Shown in pieces: positions 43,167-51,286 of a DNA stretch of 64,000 bases. The notes under the pieces were generated by a model. That model saw only the letters and a list, made by a program, of their open reading frames with translations. It did not search any database and was not told the origin of the DNA. The translations under genes and the position numbers were made by a program. The first letter of the stretch is position 1, and each line of letters opens with the position of its first letter. Origin of the DNA: Paracoccus luteus (GTDB taxonomy: Bacteria; Pseudomonadota; Alphaproteobacteria; Rhodobacterales; Rhodobacteraceae); NCBI RefSeq assembly GCF_004522155.1, contig NZ_SDEA01000002.1, positions 248,001 through 312,000 on the forward strand, given 5' to 3'.

Positions 43167-45202
43167 TGACCGACCCGCAGGCGACCGACCTGCTGCGGCG
43201 GGTCTGGGGCTTTGACGCCTTCCGCCCCGGCCAGCAGGACATCGTGGACGCCGTGGCCGCGCGCCGCGACGTGCTGGCGATCATGCCGACCGGCGGGGGC
43301 AAGTCGCTGTGCTATCAGCTGCCCGCGCTGATGCGCGACGGCGTGACGGTCGTCATCTCGCCCTTGATCGCGCTGATGCGCGACCAGGTCCGCAGCCTGC
43401 GCGCGGCGGGCGTCGCCGCCGGCGCGCTGACCAGCGGCAACACCGAGGACGAGACGCGCGAGGTGTTCGAGGCGCTGTCGGCGGGCGCGCTGAAGATCCT
43501 CTACATGGCGCCGGAACGGCTGGCGTCGGGGGGCACGCTGCCGCTGCTGCGCCGCGCGGGCGTCACCGCCATCGCCGTGGACGAGGCGCATTGCGTCAGC
43601 CAGTGGGGTCATGATTTCCGCCCCGACTATCTGCGCGTGGGCGACCTGCGCCGGGCGCTGGCCGTGCCGCTTGCCGCCTTCACCGCCACGGCGGACGCCG
43701 AGACGCGCGACGAGATCGTGGCGCGGCTGTTCGACGGCGCCCTTCCCCAGACGTTCCTGCGCGGCTTTGACCGGCCGAACATCCATCTGGCCTTCCAGCC
43801 CAAGGACGGGCCGCGCCGGCAGATCATGGAGTTCGCGACCGCGCGGCGCGGCCAGTCCGGCATCATCTATTGCGCCACCCGCGCCCGGACCGAAACGCTT
43901 GAGGCGGCGCTGAATGCCGAGGGGATTGCCGCCGTCGCCTATCACGGCGGCATGGAGGCCGACCGCCGGCGCGAGGTCGAGGCGCGGTTCCAGCGCGAGG
44001 ACGGGCTGGTCGTGGTGGCGACCGTCGCCTTTGGCATGGGCATCGACAAGCCCGATATCCGCTGGGTCGCCCATTCCGACCTGCCCAAGTCGATCGAGGC
44101 CTATTACCAGGAGATCGGCCGCGCCGGCCGCGACGGGGCGCCTGCGGAAACGCTGACGCTGTACGGTCCCGACGACATCCGCCTGCGCCGCACCCAGATC
44201 GACGAGGGGCTGGCCCCGCTGGACCGCAAAGAGGCCGACCACGCCCGGCTGAACGCGCTGCTGGGGCTGGCCGAGGCCGTGGCCTGCCGCCGGCAGGTGC
44301 TGCTGGGTTACTTCGGCGAGGACGCCGCGCCCTGCGGCAACTGCGACCTGTGCGACACGCCGCCCGAAACCTTCGACGCGACCCAGCCGGTGCGGATGGC
44401 GCTGTCGGCGGTGCTGCGGACCGGGGAATGGTTCGGGCAGGGCCACATCATCGACGTGCTGCTGGGCAACGCCACCGACAAGGTCACGCAGCGCGGCCAC
44501 GACCAGCTGCCGACCTTTGGGGTCGGCCGCGCGACCCCCAAGGCGGAATGGCAGGCGATCCTGCGCCAGATGCTGGGCCGCGACCTGATCCGCCCCGACC
44601 CGGAACGCCACGGCGGGCTGCGCATCACCGAGGCCGCCCATCCCGTGCTGCGCGGCGAGGCGGCGGTGATCCTGCGCCGCGACCTGGTCCGCAAGGCCCG
44701 GCCCTCGACCGTGGTCAGGACGCAGGTGGACGACGAGGACGCGCCGCTGCTGTCGGCCCTGAAGGCCAAGCGGCGCGAGCTGGCCGAGGCCGCGCGCGTG
44801 CCCGCCTATGTCATCTTTCCCGACCGCACGCTGATCGAGATGGCGCAGAGCCGTCCGCAGACGCTGGACGACATGGCGCGCATCGGCGGCGTCGGCGCGA
44901 AAAAGCTGGACAGCTTCGGCGCGGCCTTCCTGTCGGTCATCGCGGGCGAGGTCGCGCCCATGCATCCGGCGCGGCGCGCGCTGGCGGGGCGGCCCGGGGG
45001 TGCGCTGTTCGACCGGCTGGACGCCGCCCAGCGGCGGCTGGCGCGCGGCGAGGACGGAACGGAAAAGCCGCTGTCGGTGGGCAATTCCACCCTGCGCCGC
45101 ATCGCCCAGGACTGCCCGCGCGACCTGTCGCGCTATCTGGACGCGCCGCGGCTGGACCGTTTCGGCCCCGCCTTTGCCGCCGAGATCGCGGCGCGCGACT
45201 GA
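43166..45202 (+). CDS. recQ: ATP-dependent DNA helicase RecQ
   Basis: A 678-residue helicase. Walker A is PTGGGKSLCYQLP (about 41-52); the DEAH box is VDEAHCVSQWGHDFRPDY, and EIGRAGRDG marks motif VI. The zinc-binding part has cysteines in ACRRQVLLGYFGEDAAPCGN, then CDLC. The RQC winged helix and a C-terminal HRDC domain (SALKAKRRELAEAARVPAYV, then IFPD) follow. The last ~90 residues extend beyond HRDC, a little longer than E. coli RecQ. It works in recombinational repair. Start at TGATG shared with yggT. Confidence 0.95.
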   Translation: MTDPQATDLLRRVWGFDAFRPGQQDIVDAVAARRDVLAIMPTGGGKSLCYQLPALMRDGVTVVISPLIALMRDQVRSLRAAGVAAGALTSGNTEDETREVFEALSAGALKILYMAPERLASGGTLPLLRRAGVTAIAVDEAHCVSQWGHDFRPDYLRVGDLRRALAVPLAAFTATADAETRDEIVARLFDGALPQTFLRGFDRPNIHLAFQPKDGPRRQIMEFATARRGQSGIIYCATRARTETLEAALNAEGIAAVAYHGGMEADRRREVEARFQREDGLVVVATVAFGMGIDKPDIRWVAHSDLPKSIEAYYQEIGRAGRDGAPAETLTLYGPDDIRLRRTQIDEGLAPLDRKEADHARLNALLGLAEAVACRRQVLLGYFGEDAAPCGNCDLCDTPPETFDATQPVRMALSAVLRTGEWFGQGHIIDVLLGNATDKVTQRGHDQLPTFGVGRATPKAEWQAILRQMLGRDLIRPDPERHGGLRITEAAHPVLRGEAAVILRRDLVRKARPSTVVRTQVDDEDAPLLSALKAKRRELAEAARVPAYVIFPDRTLIEMAQSRPQTLDDMARIGGVGAKKLDSFGAAFLSVIAGEVAPMHPARRALAGRPGGALFDRLDAAQRRLARGEDGTEKPLSVGNSTLRRIAQDCPRDLSRYLDAPRLDRFGPAFAAEIAARD

Positions 45203-45335
45203 CCGCCACAGCCAGCACAGCAGAATCAGCAAGGGGCGGAACGGCTGTGGGATCATGGCCGACAGCTAGCACGCGGGCGTTAACGATCCGTTTCCGCCGC
45301 CGCGTGGCGGGCCGATGTCCCCAGCCCGCGGCGGG

Positions 45336-46652
45336 TCAGTTTTCGCCGCTGCCGCCCATTCCGCCGCTGCCCACGCCGCTGCCGCCCGTGTCGTCCGCGG
45401 GCGCGGGCGTCGGCCCGAAACTGTCGCTCAGCTCGGCGGCGACGCGGGGCTGGTCCTCGGCGTCGGCCAGCGGCCAGATCAGCACGAAACCCTCGGCGCG
45501 GCCGTCCGCGACCCGCGCCTCGGCCTGGCCGATGTGGGTGTCGTTCTGCCCGCGCAGCGTGGCGCGGCCCGGCGTCACGTTGCGTTCGGGCGCGGGCACC
45601 CAGCCAAGCGCGGTGACAAGGCCGGTGAAATCCAGCATCTCCTGCTGGCCGCCGGGGGCCGACCACAGGATCAGCGCGGCCCCGGAACCGTCGCGCGGGC
45701 CATAGATCGACAGCCCCTGTTCGGTCCGGTCGAACGCCAGCCGGTCCATCGGCGCCATGACGGACAGACCGCTGGCGGCGTCGTCCAGCCGCGTCAGCCC
45801 CATCCGGTCGCGCCACGCCTGCCGCCGTTCGATCAGCGCGGCCATCGCGGTGCCCGCGTCGGGGGCTGCGCGGTGGGCCACGATCTCGGCGGCGATGGCG
45901 GCGCGGGTGTTCGGCCCGTCCTTGCCATCGATCGCGCCGTCGTAAAGCCCGGCCCAGCGCAGCGCGCGCTGAACCTCGTCCAGGGGCGGCATCGGGGTGT
46001 CGCCCGGCGGCGGCAGGTCGGGGGCGCGGCCCGCGTCCGCCACGCTGCCCAGCCGGTCGGGACCGGCCACGAAGGCGTCGCGCGCCGCGCGCCCCGTGGC
46101 CTGCATCGCCGACAGCCACGCGGACGCCGTGTCCGCCCGCATCGGCCCCAGCGCGACCGCGAACCACCCGTCGGGCAGCGCGTAAAGCCCGGCTGCGGGG
46201 AAATCGCGGCGCCAGTCGGCGAGCGCCGCGTCCGCCTCGGCGCGCGAGGGCAGGGCCTGCAGGCGGATATAGTCGCCGGGGCGCGGCTGGTCGGGCGCAG
46301 GCAGGGGTTCGGCAGGGGCGGTATCTTCATCAGCGGGCGCGGCGGCGGTGTCCCCGGCGGGCACCATCCCCTCGGGCACCGGCCCCAGGAAGCTGTCGCC
46401 CGGCACGCGACCCTCGGCCTTCAGCGCGTCCAGCCGCGCCTGCGCCTCGGCCCGTTCCATCGGACCCAGCGCGATCGCGGTCCAGCCGGCGTTCAGCGGA
46501 AACGTCACCACGTCGGGGAATTGCGCGCCCCAGCGGCCGGCCGCCTCGGCCGCGCCGGCGGCGTCGCGCTTGGCTTCCAGCCGCAGGACCACGGGCTCGG
46601 CCCATGCCAGCCCCGGCAGCAGCGCCGCGATCAGAAAAGCGAAAGCCCGCAT
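45336..46652 (-). CDS. Exported SPOR/peptidoglycan-binding-like protein
   Basis: A 438-residue protein with a signal peptide ([20 protein letters not shown]). Two similar segments of about 80 residues ([20 protein letters not shown]… and [20 protein letters not shown]…, each with W-A-I/V-ALGPM) look like SPOR-type repeats. Then comes a peptidoglycan-binding-like motif, [26 protein letters not shown]. The C-terminal third is unassigned and ends in a glycine-rich tail. It probably binds cell-wall glycan in the periplasm. The start was placed at the signal-peptide ATG, not eight codons earlier. Confidence 0.75.
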   Translation of the reverse strand: MRAFAFLIAALLPGLAWAEPVVLRLEAKRDAAGAAEAAGRWGAQFPDVVTFPLNAGWTAIALGPMERAEAQARLDALKAEGRVPGDSFLGPVPEGMVPAGDTAAAPADEDTAPAEPLPAPDQPRPGDYIRLQALPSRAEADAALADWRRDFPAAGLYALPDGWFAVALGPMRADTASAWLSAMQATGRAARDAFVAGPDRLGSVADAGRAPDLPPPGDTPMPPLDEVQRALRWAGLYDGAIDGKDGPNTRAAIAAEIVAHRAAPDAGTAMAALIERRQAWRDRMGLTRLDDAASGLSVMAPMDRLAFDRTEQGLSIYGPRDGSGAALILWSAPGGQQEMLDFTGLVTALGWVPAPERNVTPGRATLRGQNDTHIGQAEARVADGRAEGFVLIWPLADAEDQPRVAAELSDSFGPTPAPADDTGGSGVGSGGMGGSGEN

Positions 46653-46744
46653 CCGCGCCCCTTCTTGACCCGCCATTGACCCGGTCAGGACCGCCCCCTA
46701 GAAGGCGCCTGACATTCGCGTCAGTTATGCGAAAGGACGCTGGA

Positions 46745-47719
46745 ATGACCAGCCCCCAGACCGATCACGCCGCCGCCATCACGGACGCAGCCGACCGTCC
46801 GCGCTGTTTCCAGGACGTGATCCTGCGCCTGCAATCCTATTGGGCGGCGACCGGCTGCGCGGTGCTGCAACCCTATGACATGGAGGTGGGCGCGGGCACC
46901 TTCCACCCGGCCACCACGCTGCGTTCGCTGGGGTCGCGCCCGTGGGCGGCGGCCTATGTGCAGCCCTCGCGCCGGCCGACCGACGGGCGTTATGGCGAGA
47001 ACCCGAACCGGTTGCAGCATTATTACCAGTATCAGGTCATCATCAAACCCTCGCCCCCGGACCTGCAGGATCTGTATCTGGGCAGCCTCAAGGCGATCGG
47101 GCTGGACCCGCTGGTCCACGATGTCCGCTTTGTCGAGGACGACTGGGAATCCCCCACGCTGGGCGCCTGGGGCCTGGGGTGGGAGGTCTGGTGCGACGGT
47201 ATGGAGGTCAGCCAGTTCACCTATTTCCAGCAGGTCGGCGGGCATGACTGCCGCCCGGTGTCGGGCGAGCTGACCTATGGGCTGGAACGGCTGGCGATGT
47301 ATGTGCTGGGCGTCGAACACGTCATGGACATGCCCTTCAACGCCCCCGGCAGCCCGATCCCGCTGACCTATGGCGACGTCTTCCGCCAGACGGAACGCGA
47401 ATATTCCCGCTGGAACTTCGAGCAGGCCGACACCGGCATGCTGCTGGCCCACTTCAAGGACGCCGAGGCCGAATGCGCCCGCATCCTTGCCGCGCCCGAG
47501 ACGGACAGCGCCGGGCGGCATATCCCGATGGCGCATCCGGCCTATGATCAGGCGATCAAGGCCAGCCACATCTTCAACCTGCTGGACGCGCGCGGCGTCA
47601 TCAGCGTCACGGAACGGCAGGCCTATATCGGCCGCGTCCGGGCGCTGGCCAAGGCCTGCGCCGACCTGTTTGTCACGACCGAGGCCGCCACCGGCGCCAA
47701 CACGGAGGCCGCCGCATGA
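46745..47719 (+). CDS. glyQ: Glycine--tRNA ligase alpha subunit
   Basis: A 324-residue class II synthetase subunit: [20 protein letters not shown], then [15 protein letters not shown], with motif regions [20 protein letters not shown] and [18 protein letters not shown]. With GlyS it charges tRNA-Gly as an alpha2-beta2 enzyme. The length is slightly above the usual ~300 owing to tails at both ends. AAAGGA lies before the ATG. It overlaps the following gene by four bases. Confidence 0.97.
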   Translation: MTSPQTDHAAAITDAADRPRCFQDVILRLQSYWAATGCAVLQPYDMEVGAGTFHPATTLRSLGSRPWAAAYVQPSRRPTDGRYGENPNRLQHYYQYQVIIKPSPPDLQDLYLGSLKAIGLDPLVHDVRFVEDDWESPTLGAWGLGWEVWCDGMEVSQFTYFQQVGGHDCRPVSGELTYGLERLAMYVLGVEHVMDMPFNAPGSPIPLTYGDVFRQTEREYSRWNFEQADTGMLLAHFKDAEAECARILAAPETDSAGRHIPMAHPAYDQAIKASHIFNLLDARGVISVTERQAYIGRVRALAKACADLFVTTEAATGANTEAAA

Positions 47720-48198
47720 GCTCGGGCAAGATCATGGCGTCGATGCTGGTGCTGACCGCGCTGCTGGCGGGGCTGGCGGTGTGGTATCTGCAGGTCTACG
47801 GCTTTTACGAGGACGTGGACGAGATCACCGGCGCGGCCGAGATCGTCGTGACCGACGCGGCCGGGGCCGCGCATCCGGTCGCGGTCGATGGCTTCCGCGC
47901 CATCGACGCCTCGTCCTCGCCGATCCGCTGGCGGGCCTGCTTTACGCTGGACCCGGCCGAGGTCGCCGACGCCGCCCCCTATCCGGCCGCGACGCCGCTG
48001 AACGGGCCGGGCTGGTTCCAGTGCTATTCGGCACGCGGCCTGACGGCGGACCTCGAGGCCGGGAACGCCCGCGCGATCCTGGGCCAGTCCGAGGTGCGCC
48101 CCGACGTGGACCGGGTGATCGTCGTCTATCCCGACGGCCGCGCCTTCGCCTGGCACCAGTTCAACGACAAGACGCCGGAACGCGGAGTGATGGACTGA
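47716..48198 (+). CDS. Membrane-anchored DUF6446-like protein between glyQ and glyS
   Basis: A 160-residue protein with one N-terminal membrane helix ([20 protein letters not shown]) and a periplasmic domain with two cysteines ([16 protein letters not shown]) that could form a disulfide. Proteins of this shape sit between glyQ and glyS in many Rhodobacterales and are listed as DUF6446; no function is known. It overlaps glyQ by four bases and shares TGATG with glyS, so all three genes are coupled. Confidence 0.78.
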   Translation: MSSGKIMASMLVLTALLAGLAVWYLQVYGFYEDVDEITGAAEIVVTDAAGAAHPVAVDGFRAIDASSSPIRWRACFTLDPAEVADAAPYPAATPLNGPGWFQCYSARGLTADLEAGNARAILGQSEVRPDVDRVIVVYPDGRAFAWHQFNDKTPERGVMD

Positions 48199-50489
48199 TG
48201 GACCTGCTGATCGAGCTGTTCTCCGAGGAAATCCCCGCCCGGATGCAGCCCCGCGCGCGCGAGGATCTGCGGCGTCTGATGACGGACGGGCTGGTCGAGG
48301 CCGGGCTGACCTATGCCAGCGCCGGGGCGTTTTCCACGCCGCGCCGGCTGGCGCTGGCGGTCGAGGGGCTGAGCGCGGAGTCCAAACCCGTGCGCGAGGA
48401 GCGCAAGGGGCCGCGCGTGGATGCGCCCGAGGCGGCGGTGCAGGGCTTCCTGCGATCCACCGGCCTGACGCTGGAGCAGCTGGAACGCCGCGCCGAAAAA
48501 AAGGGCGAGGTCTTCTTTGCCGTGGTCGAGAAGCCCGGCCGCAAGGCGGCGGAGATCGTGGCGGAAGTGCTGGAAGCCACCATCCGCGATTTCCCGTGGC
48601 CCAAGTCGATGCGCTGGGGCAGCGGCAGCCTGCGCTGGGTCCGCCCGTTGCATTCCATCATCGCCGTCCTGTCGGACGAGGCGGGCGCGCGGGTCGTGCC
48701 GCTGACCGTGGACGGCATCGCGGCCGGCGACACCACGCGCGGCCACCGCTTCATGGCGGCTGATACCTTCCGCGTCACGGGCTTCGACGACTATGCGGCC
48801 AAGCTGCGCCGCGCGAAGGTCATGCTCGACCCGGCCGAGCGCGAGGCCGCGATCCGGCAGGAGGCCGCGAACCTCGCCTTTGCGCGGGGGTGGGAGATCG
48901 TGCCCGACGACGCGCTGATGACGGAACTCGCCGGGCTGGTCGAATGGCCGGTGCCGCTGATGGGGGTGATCGAGGACCGCTTCCTCGACCTGCCGCCCGA
49001 GGTGCTGCAGACCTCGATGAAGGAGCACCAGAAGTTCCTGTCCGCCCGCAACCCGAGGACGGGCCGGATCGAAGGCTATGTCACCGTCGCCAACATCGAG
49101 ACGCCTGACGACGGCGCGACGATCCTTGCCGGCAACCAGCGCGTGCTGGCCGCGCGCCTGTCGGACGCGGCGTTCTTCTGGGAAAACGACCTGCGCGAGG
49201 CGCGGTCAGGGATGGAGGCTTGGGCCGAGGGGCTGAAGGCCGTGACCTTCCACGCCAAGCTGGGATCGCAGGCCGACAGGGTGGAACGCATCGCCGCACT
49301 GGCCCGCGAGATCGCGCCCATTGTGGGCGCTGATGCTGGTGAGGCCGAGCAGGCGGCGAAGGTCGCCAAGCTGGACCTCCGGTCCGCTATGGTCGGCGAG
49401 TTCCCCGAGTTGCAGGGCACGATGGGCCGCTATTACGCGCAGGCCGCCGGGCTGCCGGATGCGGTGGCCGACGCCGCCCGCGACCACTATTCGCCGCTGG
49501 GGCCGTCGGATGAGGTGCCCAGCGCGCCGGCGTCGGTGGCCGTGGCGCTGGCGGACAAGCTGGACACGCTGACCGGCTTCTGGGCGATCGACGAGAAGCC
49601 CACCGGCAGCAAGGACCCCTTTGCGCTGCGGCGAGCGGCGCTGGGGGTGATCCGGCTGGTGCTGGGGAATGGGGTGCGGATGGCCCTAGCTCCGCTACTC
49701 GAAGGACAAGCAGGCGAAGCATACTGGGCCTATTACCAGCGACCCTCAATGCTTGGTCATCTCCTGTCGCTCGGAAACGGCGTCACACGCTGGACTGGTG
49801 GTTATTACACGGACGAAAGCGGTCAGGTCGCCTTGCAGATGTCAAAGGAAATGTTCCTGCACAAGCTAAGCAGGCACTGCATTGCGACAGAATATGACAT
49901 CGACACATCTATTGACCGCACCGGACGTGATCCTAAGCCGGTCCTTACTCAAATTGAGTTGTCCGCCGACCTCCTCGCCTTCCTCCACGACCGCCTCAAG
50001 GTCCATCTCCGCGATCAGGGCATCCGCCATGACGTGATCGACGCGGTGCTGGCGATGCCGGGGTCGGACGACCTCACGCTGGTCGTGCGCCGCGCCACCG
50101 CGCTGAACGCGATGCTGGGGAGCGAGGGCGGCCCGAACCTGCTGCAGGGGCTCAAGCGCGCCGCCAACATCCTGGCCCAGGCCGAGGAAAAGGACGGCGT
50201 CGAATATTCCTTCGGCGCGGACCCGAAATTCGCGGAAACCGACGAGGAACGCGCCCTCTTCGCCGCCCTCGACGCCGCCGAGCCGCAGATCGCCGCCGCC
50301 ATGCGGGCCGAGGACTTCCCCGCCGCCATGTCGGCCATCGCTGCCCTGCGCGCCCCCATCGACGCCTTCTTCGAGGCGGTGCAGGTCAACGCCGACAACC
50401 AGATCCTCCGCCGCAACCGCCTGAACCTGCTCAGCCGCATCCGCGAGGCCGGCCGCCTGATCGCGGATTTCGGGAAGGTTGAGGGGTGA
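48198..50489 (+). CDS. glyS: Glycine--tRNA ligase beta subunit with an AT-richer internal insertion
   Basis: A 763-residue GlyS. It begins [20 protein letters not shown], has the HD-like region and STMKEHQKFLS-type motifs, and ends with the anticodon-binding part (DLLAFLHDRLKVHLRDQGIR). E. coli GlyS has 689 residues. The excess lies in one block, about residues 496-588 (49683-49965), between RLVLGNGVRMAL and SADLLAFLHD. The block reads APLLEGQAGEAYWAYYQRPS and onward and is coded by DNA of about 54% GC by my count over 49741-49980, well below its surroundings. It keeps the frame, so the enzyme is probably active. The start shares TGATG with the preceding gene. Confidence 0.95.
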   Translation: MDLLIELFSEEIPARMQPRAREDLRRLMTDGLVEAGLTYASAGAFSTPRRLALAVEGLSAESKPVREERKGPRVDAPEAAVQGFLRSTGLTLEQLERRAEKKGEVFFAVVEKPGRKAAEIVAEVLEATIRDFPWPKSMRWGSGSLRWVRPLHSIIAVLSDEAGARVVPLTVDGIAAGDTTRGHRFMAADTFRVTGFDDYAAKLRRAKVMLDPAEREAAIRQEAANLAFARGWEIVPDDALMTELAGLVEWPVPLMGVIEDRFLDLPPEVLQTSMKEHQKFLSARNPRTGRIEGYVTVANIETPDDGATILAGNQRVLAARLSDAAFFWENDLREARSGMEAWAEGLKAVTFHAKLGSQADRVERIAALAREIAPIVGADAGEAEQAAKVAKLDLRSAMVGEFPELQGTMGRYYAQAAGLPDAVADAARDHYSPLGPSDEVPSAPASVAVALADKLDTLTGFWAIDEKPTGSKDPFALRRAALGVIRLVLGNGVRMALAPLLEGQAGEAYWAYYQRPSMLGHLLSLGNGVTRWTGGYYTDESGQVALQMSKEMFLHKLSRHCIATEYDIDTSIDRTGRDPKPVLTQIELSADLLAFLHDRLKVHLRDQGIRHDVIDAVLAMPGSDDLTLVVRRATALNAMLGSEGGPNLLQGLKRAANILAQAEEKDGVEYSFGADPKFAETDEERALFAALDAAEPQIAAAMRAEDFPAAMSAIAALRAPIDAFFEAVQVNADNQILRRNRLNLLSRIREAGRLIADFGKVEG

Positions 50490-50493
50490 GGGA

Positions 50494-51000
50494 CGTCCGC
50501 AAACGGTCCAGTGGACCGTTTGCAGTCCCGAACGCCCGAAGCGCAAGCGAAGGGCTGGGCAGGCGCCCGCAAACGGTCCAGTGGACCGTTTGCAGTCCCG
50601 AACGCCCGAAGCGCAAGCGAAGGGCTGGGCAGGCGCCCGGAAGGTCCAGTGGACCTTTTCCAGCCGCGAACGCCCGCAGCGCAAGCGAAGGGCCGGCGGC
50701 GCCCGGAAGGTCCAGTGGACCTTTTCCAGTCCCGAACGCCCGCAGCGCAAGCGAAGGGCTGGGCAGGCGACGGGTCGGGCGTCTGCAAACGCCCCGTGGG
50801 CCTTTTCCAGCCGGGAACGCGCGCGGCGCAAGTGCAATGCTGGGCCGGATGTCCGCAAGCGGTCCAGCGGCCCTCTTTCAGCCGCGACCGCCCGTAACGC
50901 CGCAAGCCCGGACGTCCGCAAGCAATGGGCCGCTTGCATTTCCCAAACGCTCGCAGCGCAAGCGAAAGCGAGCAGGCGCCGCAAGCCGACCGCCCGACGC
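50494..51000. repeat. Tandem array of ~70-bp units, each with an interrupted palindrome
   Basis: Units follow one another at spacings of 70, 68 and 66 bases, then less regularly. Units 1 and 2 hold exact 12-base arms GCAAACGGTCCA and TGGACCGTTTGC around one central base (50499-50523 and 50569-50593). Units 3 and 4 hold AAGGTCCA / TGGACCTT (50641-50657 and 50707-50723), so both arms changed together. Later units (near 50784, 50855 and 50918) are decayed; the one at 50918-50937 keeps GCAAGC / GCTTGC. Between palindromes an equally conserved ~45-base linker reads CGAACGCCCGAAGCGCAAGC, then GAAGGGCTGGGCAGG. The array starts five bases after the glyS stop. Confidence 0.9.
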
Positions 51001-51181
51001 GCAAGCGCAGGGCTGCACGGCCCCAAACCGCCGCCGGACTGTCCTTCCCCACGGACCATCACCCATGCGCAATCGCAGGGCGGTGCAAGACGACAGGAAC
51101 CACCCCGCCGGACCGCTTGCAGCGCCGGACGTCGGTGGGCGCGATGATGCAACCCTCTGCCGCAAAGCCGCGCCCACCAAT

Positions 51182-51236
51182 TCTTCCTTGCCTAAATATC
51201 CTGGGGGAGTCCCGCAGGGACGGGGGCAACGCCCCC
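51182..51236 (+). repeat. Dispersed CTTCT-GGC…AAATA element upstream of kynU
   Basis: TTCTTCCTTGCCTAAATATC, CTGGGGGAG, a small stem GTCCC/GGGAC and then GGGGGC (51222-51227) / GCCCCC (51231-51236) give the same layout as the copies at 13751 and 35003. It lies 50 bases before kynU. Confidence 0.55.
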
Positions 51237-51286
51237 ATCTTGCCGCCGCGCGTCGCGATGCTAGGCTCCACCCAAAGGAAACCCGG

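Noticed and set aside
50494-51000. CRISPR array
   Set aside because: Repeats are palindromic and regularly spaced, but the linkers between them are also conserved from unit to unit, so there are no unique spacers; no cas gene is near.
50015-51052. Minus-strand frame with repeated peptide VR-W/CKRSTGP
   Set aside because: It is the translation of the palindromic repeat and of the antisense of glyS. The unit spacing is not a multiple of three and there is no plausible start or family.
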